Part shown: piece after piece, positions 24,301 through 33,053 of the stretch
How the letters are laid out: each line of letters begins with the position of its first letter
Numbering within the stretch: position 1 is the first letter of the stretch
Source of the DNA: Alphaproteobacteria bacterium
Lineage (GTDB): Bacteria > Pseudomonadota > Alphaproteobacteria > Micropepsales > Micropepsaceae
Assembly: GCA_017983635.1 (NCBI GenBank)
Contig: JAGOBA010000008.1
Location: 1 to 64,000, forward strand
Length of the DNA: 64,000 nucleotides
Reading direction: 5' to 3'
The notes under the pieces: generated by a model
What the model was told of the DNA's origin: nothing
Databases searched by the model: none
The model's input: the letters and a program-made list of their open reading frames with translations, nothing else
Made by a program: the position numbers and the translations under genes

Positions 24301-26044
24301 AGCCATCGAGGCCGACCGGTCGTACGAGATCGAATATCGGCTCATTCGTCAGGATGGTTCGGTCCGCTGGGTATTCGAACGTGGTCGCAAGTCGGGCATC
24401 GGCAGCGACGGGGTGCCGCTGATCCACGGTTACATGGCCGACATCACGGAACGCAAGGCGGCCGAGCGGGCGCTTGCGGATGCGCGCGATGCGGCCGAGG
24501 CGGCGAGCAAAGCTAAGTCGGAATTCCTGGCGATGATGAGCCACGAGATTCGCACGCCCATGAACGGGGTGTTGGGTATGACCGGCGTTCTGCTCGACAC
24601 CGACCTTTCGGCCGAGCAGCGGCGGAGCGCATCGACTATTCGCGAGTCGGCGGAGAGCTTGCTTTCGATCATCAACGACGTCCTCGACTTTTCAAAACTC
24701 GAAGCGCAAGCGATGGAGTTCGAGCGCGTCGCCTTCGACGTGCATTCGTTGCTCGACTATTCCACCGAGATTGTGCTGCCACGGGCGAATGCGAAGGCGA
24801 TCGAGCTTAAGGTCGAGATCGGCGCGGACGTACCGCAGTTCATCAGCGCAGACCCCGGGCGAATTCGCCAGATCGTCCTCAACCTGCTCGGCAACGCCGT
24901 GAAGTTTACGGACGCGGGTAGCGTCACGTTACTGGCAAACGCGACCACGACCGACGACGGCGCGATTCTGCGGATTGCGGTTGTCGATACCGGGATCGGG
25001 ATTCCGGCAGACCGGCTGGGTCGCCTGTTCCAAAGTTTCAGCCAAACGGACGCGTCGATTTCACGCCGGTATGGCGGCACGGGGCTTGGGCTTGCGATCT
25101 CGAAAAAGCTCGCGGAACGCATGGGCGGGCGGATCGGCGTCGAGAGCAAGCCGGGCGTGGGCTCGACGTTCTGGTTCGAGCTGCCGGTGAAGGTCGCTAG
25201 CGGCGAGGCCAACGAAGCCACGAGCGGTCGGGGCATCGAAGTGGCGCGTGCGGAAGTTGCCATGGCCGAGGTTGTGGCCCTCGGGCGCCCATTGCGCCTG
25301 CTGGTCGCAGAGGACAACGCGACCAACCAGCTCGTCGCGCGGTCGGTGCTGGCGAAGTTCGGCATTTCGCCCGATTTTGTCGGCAACGGTTTGGAGGCCA
25401 TCGATGCGGTTCGCCAGCGAGCCTACGACCTGGTGCTGATGGACGTTCATATGCCCGAAATGGACGGGCTCGATGCGACGAAGGCCATTCGCTCGTTCAA
25501 AGATGCGCGGGCGCGGATACCGATCGTGGCGCTGACGGCCAACGCCTTCGCGCAGGATATCGAACAATGCCGCGCCGCGGGTATGAACGGCCATGTCGGT
25601 AAGCCGTTCCGGAAGGAAGAACTCATCATCGCCATCGCCGATGCCATGCAGGGCCGCAATCGGTTCGACGGCGCGCGGTCAGCCGAGAAGCCCGTGCAAG
25701 CGGCGATCGTGGATTGGGACGCGATAGAGCGTTTCCGCGCTGACTCGGGCGACGAGATGCTGCAGTTGCTGATCGAAACGTTCGTCGCCGACGCTGTGCC
25801 GAAACTCGATCTGTTGGCGCAGGTTGCGCGCGACGGCCGGGCCGATGCAGAAGCCGTGCGGATTGCGCACTCGTTGAAGAGCGCGGGGGCGATGGCAGGC
25901 GCGGCGGCGTTATCGCGCTTTGCGGCGATGCTGGAGGGCAAGCTGGCGTCGAAGGCCGCGATGAGCGAGGCGGAAGCGGCCGAGATCACGGCACTCTTCA
26001 CAGGCTATCACGCCGCGCTGAAAGAACGCGGTCTCGCGGCTTAA
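21356..26044 (+). CDS. Hybrid sensor histidine kinase with six PAS domains, receiver and HPt
   Basis: A 1562-residue membrane kinase. Two membrane helices (about 18-45 and 203-227) enclose a periplasmic region of about 155 residues. There follow six tandem PAS/PAC units, each of about 125-130 residues, between about 259 and 1045, recognisable by DGVVYRVR, DGALYRSR, DEVFYTCI, DGAMFRAR, DGVLFRAR and EEVFFTCR and by a repeated E-Y-x-x-x-x-x-D-G-S-x-x-W motif. The HisKA box has His1063 in FLAMMSHEIRTPMNG. The ATPase has NLLGNAVKFTD and GGTGLGLAISKKLAERMGG. A receiver with Asp1363 (VLMDVHMPEMDG) and an HPt with His1505 (IAHSLKSAGAM) follow. The ATG at 21356 is preferred over 21296, which overlaps the response regulator. 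It probably phosphorylates the preceding receiver protein. Confidence 0.95.
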   Translation: MAVDAPPSQARSGWRHSALGWLHLVFAGLTLATVAASLWLAHLVVAGYEHAIDESREWDGIDVQATQLSSALSQMQASVQNGLIAKSAGLSAELEERGYQRFTASALAIRQELVGEESWGHTTLPRLRTALAESVAGVEAAHHEAALLFKAARANDTHGALLKLGAVSRAQRVALIRLDRVRDLIRETKDQWWQRQGAWLHELGSYEIPIGATVAAAIIALATFGFLLQGRHAGLVSELRLAEAGRRKETERLALSEERYKSLSASMDGVVYRVRLGEQWLLEYLSPNTERFFGVAPPQLVGLPADQILWWVIRRRDRERHRVVIDHAVASRKPYEVEFQVKTPDGKYRWVLERGRVVDGAGPGEAPTLDALFVDVTQQVEAREALRESEARFNSMVTHLDGALYRSRAREPFVDLYFSDGVERLTGYTPGELIGPQERYFSEVVLPEDRARASAVFQRAREQHVAVEVEYRIRHKDGSIRWIYDRGAPAEIDADGRPAFIDGLMIDITARKDAEARLAATEERIGELIENVDEVFYTCIADDHWTATYLSPSFERLTGYPVADVLENSTLSLGDLVHPDDRAHVREVGAAAQGRAFEMTYRIVTKSGEERWVFERGRTTGEIADGQKLVSGFMSDITVRKRLEHAVNERDSRLAALTASLDGAMFRARLTDPVVIDYISPGVQKMLGLPAEEFIGKPSLTLERMNPKHLARYLEVVVAANLEMRPYEIEYQITHLDGSKRWMLERGCATEPDENGMPRYSDGLIFDITDQHNLREQLAERERRLADLTANIDGVLFRARLGKPSIMEYYSPSIKKQLGFDPADVIGKPSIGIQLMHPEDLGRYERTVFGAMRRKEPYEIEYRVALPTGETKWLMERGSATAFDERGKPTILEGFSIDISARKEMEVALEETNNRVRSLVECIEEVFFTCRVDPDWTMVFVSPSIEKLSGYPARDFLHNQVRSIGSLLHPEDTEAAWKIVSEAIEADRSYEIEYRLIRQDGSVRWVFERGRKSGIGSDGVPLIHGYMADITERKAAERALADARDAAEAASKAKSEFLAMMSHEIRTPMNGVLGMTGVLLDTDLSAEQRRSASTIRESAESLLSIINDVLDFSKLEAQAMEFERVAFDVHSLLDYSTEIVLPRANAKAIELKVEIGADVPQFISADPGRIRQIVLNLLGNAVKFTDAGSVTLLANATTTDDGAILRIAVVDTGIGIPADRLGRLFQSFSQTDASISRRYGGTGLGLAISKKLAERMGGRIGVESKPGVGSTFWFELPVKVASGEANEATSGRGIEVARAEVAMAEVVALGRPLRLLVAEDNATNQLVARSVLAKFGISPDFVGNGLEAIDAVRQRAYDLVLMDVHMPEMDGLDATKAIRSFKDARARIPIVALTANAFAQDIEQCRAAGMNGHVGKPFRKEELIIAIADAMQGRNRFDGARSAEKPVQAAIVDWDAIERFRADSGDEMLQLLIETFVADAVPKLDLLAQVARDGRADAEAVRIAHSLKSAGAMAGAAALSRFAAMLEGKLASKAAMSEAEAAEITALFTGYHAALKERGLAA

Positions 26045-26904
26045 GGCTGCACACCTTCGAACACAGTCAAAAGCCCACGTGTGACGGCGCCGGGGAAAAC
26101 GCTGTTGTGCGTTTCGCCGTCATAGATCTTCAGACGCACTTGAAGTTTTCCGTTGTTGCGGCTCTTCAACTTCGTCACGAGTTCTTCCAGATCGTCGACC
26201 ATGGCGCGGTTTGTCTGCGGTTGATTTTCCATTGAGCCGACGGCGAAGAAGACGCGCGCTTCTGGCCTGACGCTCGCTGCCGCCTCCGCCATCGTGAGCG
26301 CGGTGCGGTTTGCGTACCAAAGGGAGGGGCTCACGATGATGTAGCGCGTGAACAACTCGGGCTCGGTCAGAAGAATGTAGGTGGCGAAGAGGCCGCCGTA
26401 GGAATGGCCGATGATCGTGCGATCGCGACGGTCGGCACGAAAGTGCTTTTCAATGTAAGGAACAAGTTCCGTGCGGAAGAAGGCGCGGAATTTCGGCGCA
26501 CCGCCGGAGACCCTCTGAAACTCCGCCCCGTAGCCGCCGTCGGGTGCGTAGACCGGCGTGTAGTCGCGGGTGCGGTTCATTCGGTAGACGCCGCGGTTCG
26601 CCGCGGCGCCTGGATAGGCGATGGCCACCAGGACCATCGGCGGCAGATTCTCACGCTCGACGAAGTGCTGCACGACGTTGCGCACGAGGGCGAACGAGTA
26701 GTCCGCGTCGAGCATATAGACGACAGGGTAGGATTGCTTCGACTTCGCGTAGTCCGGCGGAAGCGCGACGAAGATATCGTAGTTCGCACCGGTTTTGGCG
26801 GAGTGGAGGTGGCGGACTTCGGTGTTGGGGACGGTGTAGGGTTTGGCGGCAGCTGCGACGGCTAGCACGAGTGTGACGACCGCGGCGCTGATGAGGCGGA
26901 TCAT
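26041..26904 (-). CDS. Secreted alpha/beta hydrolase (putative esterase family)
   Basis: A 287-residue exported esterase of the PF00756/IroE-like family. The signal peptide is MIRLISAAVVTLVLAVAAAA, cleaved before KPYTVPN. Motifs: YPVVYMLDADYSF, LVAIAYPGA, the nucleophile elbow GHSYGGLFATY, and a C-terminal His in YDGETHNSVFPGA. Relatives hydrolyse siderophore esters or acyl esters; no iron genes lie nearby, so the substrate is open. An in-frame ATG at 26922 would overlap the upstream methyltransferase stop; 26904 begins the signal peptide and is preferred. It overlaps the kinase gene stop by 4 bases on the opposite strand. Confidence 0.87.
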   Translation of the reverse strand: MIRLISAAVVTLVLAVAAAAKPYTVPNTEVRHLHSAKTGANYDIFVALPPDYAKSKQSYPVVYMLDADYSFALVRNVVQHFVERENLPPMVLVAIAYPGAAANRGVYRMNRTRDYTPVYAPDGGYGAEFQRVSGGAPKFRAFFRTELVPYIEKHFRADRRDRTIIGHSYGGLFATYILLTEPELFTRYIIVSPSLWYANRTALTMAEAAASVRPEARVFFAVGSMENQPQTNRAMVDDLEELVTKLKSRNNGKLQVRLKIYDGETHNSVFPGAVTRGLLTVFEGVQP

Positions 26905-26915
26905 GAGGCTCACAG

Positions 26916-27653
26916 CTAGCACCGCGTAAAGACGAAGAGGTCGATGTCGATCATCGCGGGCTCCTTGCGCGTCGAAGCGACGGCACGCATGCTCGCGATG
27001 CCGCGCTCGAAGTCCTCATTGGAGAGCCGGATCAACGTCGAGTCGGCGCGGAAGGAGGCCTTCTCCGCGAGGTCGGCGACGCTTTCCGCCATCTTGTGAG
27101 CAACAGTTTCGTGGCTGCTTAGATCGAAGCCATTGTGCGTGAACGCATCGATGATTTCAGTGGCCGCCGGGAGCGCGACGAGCGTTTGGCTGTAGTTCGG
27201 AAAGAAGGCTTCATACGGCGAGCCGTGCCCGCGGGTACTGTTGCGGATGCAGACGACGCCCGTCTTGCGAAGCACTCTGTGGCACTCTCTTGCCACGAGG
27301 GGCGGCGATTTGAAGTGATGAAATGCCATCGACGAGAAGATGAGATCGGCACTCTGGTCGGCGCATGGGAGTTGCTCGCCCGCGCCCTGGAGGTAGGTCA
27401 CGCGCGCCGAGGGGGGCTTTGCCCTGGCTTGCGTCAACATCTTCGAGGATGGGTCAATCCCGATTGTCGCGGCATTGAACCGCTTCGCAAGCAGTTCGGT
27501 AAAGCGGCCGGTCCCGCAGCCGAGGTCGATGATCGATGAGACGGGGCGGATGACTCCGGCCTCGATGCGGTCCATCCACATGTCGAGCACGCCGTCCGGC
27601 GGTGTGCGACCTCGGTCGTAGGTCTCGGGCATTTCGGTTTGGTCGTAGTCCAT
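26916..27653 (-). CDS. Class I SAM-dependent methyltransferase
   Basis: A 245-residue protein with the methyltransferase type-11 fold. SAM-binding motif I is IIDLGCGTGRFTELLA, motif II the acidic residue in TIGIDPSSKML, and motif IV SADLIFSSMAFHHF, with LVARECHRVLRKTGVVCIRN beyond. No signal or membrane segment is present. The acceptor is unknown; the SMAFHHF motif is typical of small-molecule or quinone/lipid methyltransferases. It lies upstream of the secreted esterase in the same direction, with 11 bases between them. Confidence 0.87.
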   Translation of the reverse strand: MDYDQTEMPETYDRGRTPPDGVLDMWMDRIEAGVIRPVSSIIDLGCGTGRFTELLAKRFNAATIGIDPSSKMLTQARAKPPSARVTYLQGAGEQLPCADQSADLIFSSMAFHHFKSPPLVARECHRVLRKTGVVCIRNSTRGHGSPYEAFFPNYSQTLVALPAATEIIDAFTHNGFDLSSHETVAHKMAESVADLAEKASFRADSTLIRLSNEDFERGIASMRAVASTRKEPAMIDIDLFVFTRC

Positions 27654-27670
27654 GCGCGCAGCTTAGCATC

Positions 27671-27702
27671 AAAAAAGGCCCCGGCTTATGGCCGGGACCT
27701 TG
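27671..27702 (-). terminator. Intrinsic terminator after groEL
   Basis: Read on the minus strand: GGTCCCGGC, a short ATAA-containing loop, then GCCGGGGCC (one G-U pair) followed by six Ts. It lies about 83 bases beyond the groEL stop and just upstream of the methyltransferase start. Confidence 0.8.
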
Positions 27703-27784
27703 TCGTTCTGAGAGGCTTCTGGATCCTCGCATTCGCGAGGATAAGGTTTTGCGGCACGCCCGTTTGGGCGCGCTCGCAAGGGCC

Positions 27785-29449
<1,665 letters not shown>

Positions 29450-29492
29450 TCAGATTTCGGGACAAGAAAAAAGCGACCAGACCGGGATGGTC

Positions 29493-29807
29493 TTAAGCCG
29501 CCTTCTTCGCCGAGGCCTTGCCTTCCAGCACGCCCATGATGTCGGACTCTTTCATGATCAGGAGGTCCTGACCGTCGATCTTCACTTCCGTGCCGGACCA
29601 TTTGCCGAACAGGATGCGATCGCCGACCTTCACTTCCGGTTGGATACGGTCGCCTTTTTCGTCGCGGCCGCCGGGGCCGACGGCGACGATTTCGCCTTCT
29701 TGCGGCTTTTCTTGCGCGGTGTCGGGGATGATGATGCCGCCGGCCGTCTTCACGTCTTCCTGGACGCGCTTAACGACAACGCGGTCACCGAGGGGACGGA
29801 ACTTCAT
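29493..29807 (-). CDS. groS: Co-chaperonin GroES (10 kDa)
   Basis: A 104-residue lid of the GroEL chamber. It begins [18 protein letters not shown] and has the mobile loop around [19 protein letters not shown], the GroEL-contacting segment, and [17 protein letters not shown] toward the end. The C-terminus has a slightly extended alanine/lysine tail ([10 protein letters not shown]). AGGAGAG precedes the ATG. First gene of the groES-groEL operon. Confidence 0.98.
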   Translation of the reverse strand: MKFRPLGDRVVVKRVQEDVKTAGGIIIPDTAQEKPQEGEIVAVGPGGRDEKGDRIQPEVKVGDRILFGKWSGTEVKIDGQDLLIMKESDIMGVLEGKASAKKAA

Positions 29808-29855
29808 GAGGTTCTCTCCTAAATGATCGTCTGTTTGCGTAAAAATGAGGGGCTG

Positions 29856-29882
29856 TTAGCAGTCAGGTTGGCTGAGTGCTAA
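29856..29882 (-). promoter_or_regulatory. CIRCE operator (HrcA site) of groESL
   Basis: TTAGCAGTC, nine bases, GAGTGCTAA; the consensus is TTAGCACTC-N9-GAGTGCTAA, with one mismatch in the left arm. It lies 49 bases upstream of the groES start in the leader, the usual place for repression by HrcA. The hrcA gene itself is not in this window. Confidence 0.93.
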
Positions 29883-29894
29883 AGCGCGCCGTGG

Positions 29895-29923
29895 ACTTAA
29901 GGAGTGCGGGTGGCATCGTCAAG
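29895..29923 (-). promoter_or_regulatory. Candidate heat-shock promoter of groESL
   Basis: On the minus strand CTTGAC (29923-29918), 16 bases, then CTTAAGT (29901-29895). The -35 element matches both RpoH and housekeeping sigma patterns, and the -10 resembles CYTATNT poorly. It lies just upstream of CIRCE. Confidence 0.5.
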
Positions 29924-29987
29924 GGCCGCGCGAAAGAAAATGACGGGAGGAAAAATCCCTTGTTCACCAGACCCTTACTTGGTGCTT

Positions 29988-31682
29988 CTACCAGCCAAAT
30001 TGAAGGGTGACGAAGGGCCTTAGGCCCCGATCTCCCTTATTGGCGACATCGCGGGACAGCGGCTGAGCCAATTCCAGGCTCAAGACCGCGCCTGATATCG
30101 GTGACAGGCGCACCCCTAGACCCGCTGAGCTGAGGTCTTCTTCGTTGGGACCGGCAACGCGGTTCCAGACCAAGGCGCCATCGGCGAATGCATAGACCTG
30201 AACCGTCTTCAGCCACTCGAAGACGTCGCTCAACGTGTAGCGAAGCTCGAGCGATCCGGCGACACCGTGATCGCCGGTAATCTCGCTGTAGTTATAGGCA
30301 CGGCCGAAGCGAGCGCCGCCGGCTCCAAACTCCTCCGCCCGAACGAGGGCACCGTCGGCGAGCTGGCCGGCGAACGAGAAGGACATATCCAAGCGGTCGG
30401 CGAGTTTCCGGGTGAGCGTCGCGTCCAACCGGACCTTGCTGAACTGCGGCCGGCCATCGGCGTTGGTCATGCTGGAGTCGCCGTTCTTCGATGCATCTAA
30501 GGCGTCGAGGCCACGCGATCCTTCCACGGTGACATCCGTGCGGGTGCCGCCACTGACGAGCGTGTAGCTCAAACTGCCGCGCAGGACGCGGGTGTGCTCC
30601 TCGGTTTGGGCGCCCGCCGTCGCTACCTCGGCAGTGTCGCGCGCATCGAAGAAGACCGTTGCCCAAAGCGACTGCGCGCGCGTCCTTAGGACGGGTACAG
30701 TCGCGCGGGCGTATAAGCGGTCGACTTCGCCGTTCTTGCCGGCCTGCTCGTTGCGCGTGCGCGACATTGAGGTCCCGACTTCCGTCCAGAGATCGCCGGC
30801 CAACCAAGGTCTCGCATAGCTGACGTCGCCGAAGACGAGGGCGCTCGTATCGCTCGGCAACGTGAACAACGAGGCTGCCAGGCGGTCGCCGGAAGCCACG
30901 ACCGAGTTCCATCCGCCCCATGCAAAGGCCTGGTCGGAGCCGCTTTCGCCGTTGCCGCGATTGTCGCCATAGAGGCGCCAAGAGACGCCTGCAACGGCGA
31001 CCGCGATCTTGAGTGTGTATTTTGCCAGATCGTCCGGATCAGCCAGGAGCTGCGAGGACGCGACCTTGTAGCCGTAGCGGTCGGCCAGCAGGAGCAAGTC
31101 GCGCTCGAATGTCGCCAGGCGCGCCGGGCGTTCGGCCAGGGTGCTCGTGAAATGCACCTCGGCGTCGGCCCCGGCCATGCCGGTGACGACGATTCCGGCG
31201 ACGTAACCTTCGACGACGTTGATCTTCAGATGCCCGCCTGGAACTTCTTGCGGCGGCAGGTAGGCCCGCGACAGGAAGAAGCCGCGATCTCGGTAGAGCT
31301 TGGTGAGGCACTGCGTGAGCCCGACCAAGCTGGCCGCGCCAACGGTCGTCCCCATTAGCGGCGCTATGCAGGCATCCGCTTCAGCCCGATCGATCGAGAT
31401 CAGACCCTCGATCGAGGTCGAGCGAAGCGTAAATTGAGGAATCGAAGCGAGGTCGGCTTCATCGACCTTGAGCGGCGTTGTTGTGGTTGAGGCGTCCTTG
31501 TCGGGGCGAGCAGACTCTGTGGGGAGACGCTCCTCAACGCGCTGAGGATCAACGTTGTCGGCGAGAACCGACGAACTCATGGACGCAATGCAGGCGGCAA
31601 GCGCGGTCCTGCGCTTCCAGCGTGGCGTTGCAATGGTTGATCCCCTGATCACGCGCGCTCTGTTGCGTCTTCGATCAGGCAT
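29988..31682 (-). CDS. TpsB/ShlB-family outer-membrane transporter (two-partner secretion)
   Basis: A 564-residue Omp85-superfamily transporter. After a basic leader and hydrophobic segment (RRTALAACIASMSSSVLADN) comes a POTRA domain (about 80-170) with LYRDRGFFLSRAYLPPQEV and LKINVVEGYVAGIVVTG, then a C-terminal barrel with SWRLYGDNRGNGESGS, SVVASGDRLAASLF and repeated strands, ending FVTLQFGW. Such proteins export large TpsA adhesins or haemolysins through the outer membrane. No TpsA gene is present in the window, so its cargo is encoded elsewhere or missing. It is divergent, across 211 bases, from a FecR-domain/CHASE2 kinase pair often found with such transporters. Confidence 0.87.
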   Translation of the reverse strand: MPDRRRNRARVIRGSTIATPRWKRRTALAACIASMSSSVLADNVDPQRVEERLPTESARPDKDASTTTTPLKVDEADLASIPQFTLRSTSIEGLISIDRAEADACIAPLMGTTVGAASLVGLTQCLTKLYRDRGFFLSRAYLPPQEVPGGHLKINVVEGYVAGIVVTGMAGADAEVHFTSTLAERPARLATFERDLLLLADRYGYKVASSQLLADPDDLAKYTLKIAVAVAGVSWRLYGDNRGNGESGSDQAFAWGGWNSVVASGDRLAASLFTLPSDTSALVFGDVSYARPWLAGDLWTEVGTSMSRTRNEQAGKNGEVDRLYARATVPVLRTRAQSLWATVFFDARDTAEVATAGAQTEEHTRVLRGSLSYTLVSGGTRTDVTVEGSRGLDALDASKNGDSSMTNADGRPQFSKVRLDATLTRKLADRLDMSFSFAGQLADGALVRAEEFGAGGARFGRAYNYSEITGDHGVAGSLELRYTLSDVFEWLKTVQVYAFADGALVWNRVAGPNEEDLSSAGLGVRLSPISGAVLSLELAQPLSRDVANKGDRGLRPFVTLQFGW

Positions 31683-31893
31683 TAGTGGCGGATCGGAGTT
31701 AACGGCCCGCTAACCAGTAAGGCACCGCGTCAACCGATCCTCAATCCTAACGGCAAGCAGCAAGTTCGAATCGCCCTGGCCAACCCTCGTCAACCAACTT
31801 TCTTTCGGACCCGTTAAGCGGCTGACGGCCAGGATCGCCCTTCAAATCGGCGGGAATTCGTCAGTTCCCGTCCCCCAGACCTGGAGTGGATGC

Positions 31894-33030
31894 ATGCTGT
31901 TCAACGGAATGCGCAAGCTTGCCTTTGTGTCGTCGGTCGCTCTCGCAGCGCTCACCTCACCGGCCATCGCCGGCGAGGCGTGGCGGGTCGTGGACACTGC
32001 CGGTGCTGTCAAGGTTGGTGGCGCCGGCGTGATGCCGGTGTCACTGAATCGCGACCAGCCGCTGCCGGCCGATTCTTGGGTGCAAACCGGCGTGGGCGGT
32101 CGCGCGGTTCTGGCGCGCGGGCAAGAGACAATCGTCGTCGAGCCGAACAGCCGCGTCCAGTTGCCCGACGAAGAGGTCAACGGCAACACGCAGGTTCTGC
32201 AAACGCTGGGGTCGGCCCTCTACAAGATCGGAAAGCAAAAGAAGCCGCACTTCCAGGTCGACACGCCGTATCTGGCGGCGGTCGTGAAGGGAACCGAGTT
32301 TACGGTTAGTGTCGATGAGGGCCGGGCATCGGTCATGGTGACGGAGGGGCTCGTCGAAGTGGCGACCCCGGGCGGACAGGATGCTGAGTTCGTGCCGCCC
32401 GGTTTCACAGCCGTCGTCAGTGGCGAGCACAAGGGCGACGTCGTCGTCGGGCAAACGCCGCGCAACGACAACGCGGAGACGAACCCAGCACGCGAGCAGA
32501 GTCGCCCGACGCCGGACGAAAGCGCGGAACGGCACGACGGCAAGCCAGAGCAGGTCGGCGACAACGGCACGTCGTCGGTTCTGATCCCGGTCGCGGTCGG
32601 CGAAGTCGAAGTCAACATCAAGGAAGTGTCCGGCGGCCTTGCCTTTGGCGAGATGAAGACGGCTGCGGTCGAGGCCGGCGGATCGGTGGTGGACAAAACC
32701 GACAATTCAAAGCGTGACGGAAGCATCGAAGCCGATGCGGCGAAGGCGGACGGCGGGTCAGTCTCGTTGGCGCCAAGCCTAGGGCCGTCCGACGCCGGGA
32801 CTGCGCCGGCTGAGACGGATTCCGGCAACGGCAAGGGAATTGGCCACAACGATAGCGTTGGGGGCATTGGCACCTCACCCGTTCTCGATGTCGGTGCGCC
32901 GCCGCCAGTGCTGGGCGACGTCGGCGCAGGCAACGGAAACGGCGGCGGCAACGGCAATGCCGGTGGCAGCAACGGCAATGCCGGCGGCAACGGAAACGGC
33001 AGCGGTCGTGGCGGCAAGCCGGTCACGTAA
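31894..33030 (+). CDS. FecR-domain exported protein with glycine/asparagine-rich tail
   Basis: A 378-residue protein. The signal peptide (MRKLAFVSSVALAALTSPAI, cleaved before GEAWRVV) precedes a FecR-type beta-sandwich domain (about 30-180; for example VGGRAVLARGQETIVVEPNS and YLAAVVKGTEFTVSVDEGRA). A long acidic, low-complexity linker follows, then a C-terminal Gly/Asn repeat (GNGNGGGNGNAGGSNGNAGG). FecR domains in this setting are periplasmic ligand-binding or signal-relay modules rather than anti-sigma factors, since no sigma factor gene is near. It is upstream of, and probably cotranscribed with, the CHASE2 kinase, 23 bases away. GGAG precedes the ATG. Confidence 0.85.
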   Translation: MLFNGMRKLAFVSSVALAALTSPAIAGEAWRVVDTAGAVKVGGAGVMPVSLNRDQPLPADSWVQTGVGGRAVLARGQETIVVEPNSRVQLPDEEVNGNTQVLQTLGSALYKIGKQKKPHFQVDTPYLAAVVKGTEFTVSVDEGRASVMVTEGLVEVATPGGQDAEFVPPGFTAVVSGEHKGDVVVGQTPRNDNAETNPAREQSRPTPDESAERHDGKPEQVGDNGTSSVLIPVAVGEVEVNIKEVSGGLAFGEMKTAAVEAGGSVVDKTDNSKRDGSIEADAAKADGGSVSLAPSLGPSDAGTAPAETDSGNGKGIGHNDSVGGIGTSPVLDVGAPPPVLGDVGAGNGNGGGNGNAGGSNGNAGGNGNGSGRGGKPVT

Positions 33031-33053
33031 GCCGGTCGAGCTGGGGGAAGCTG

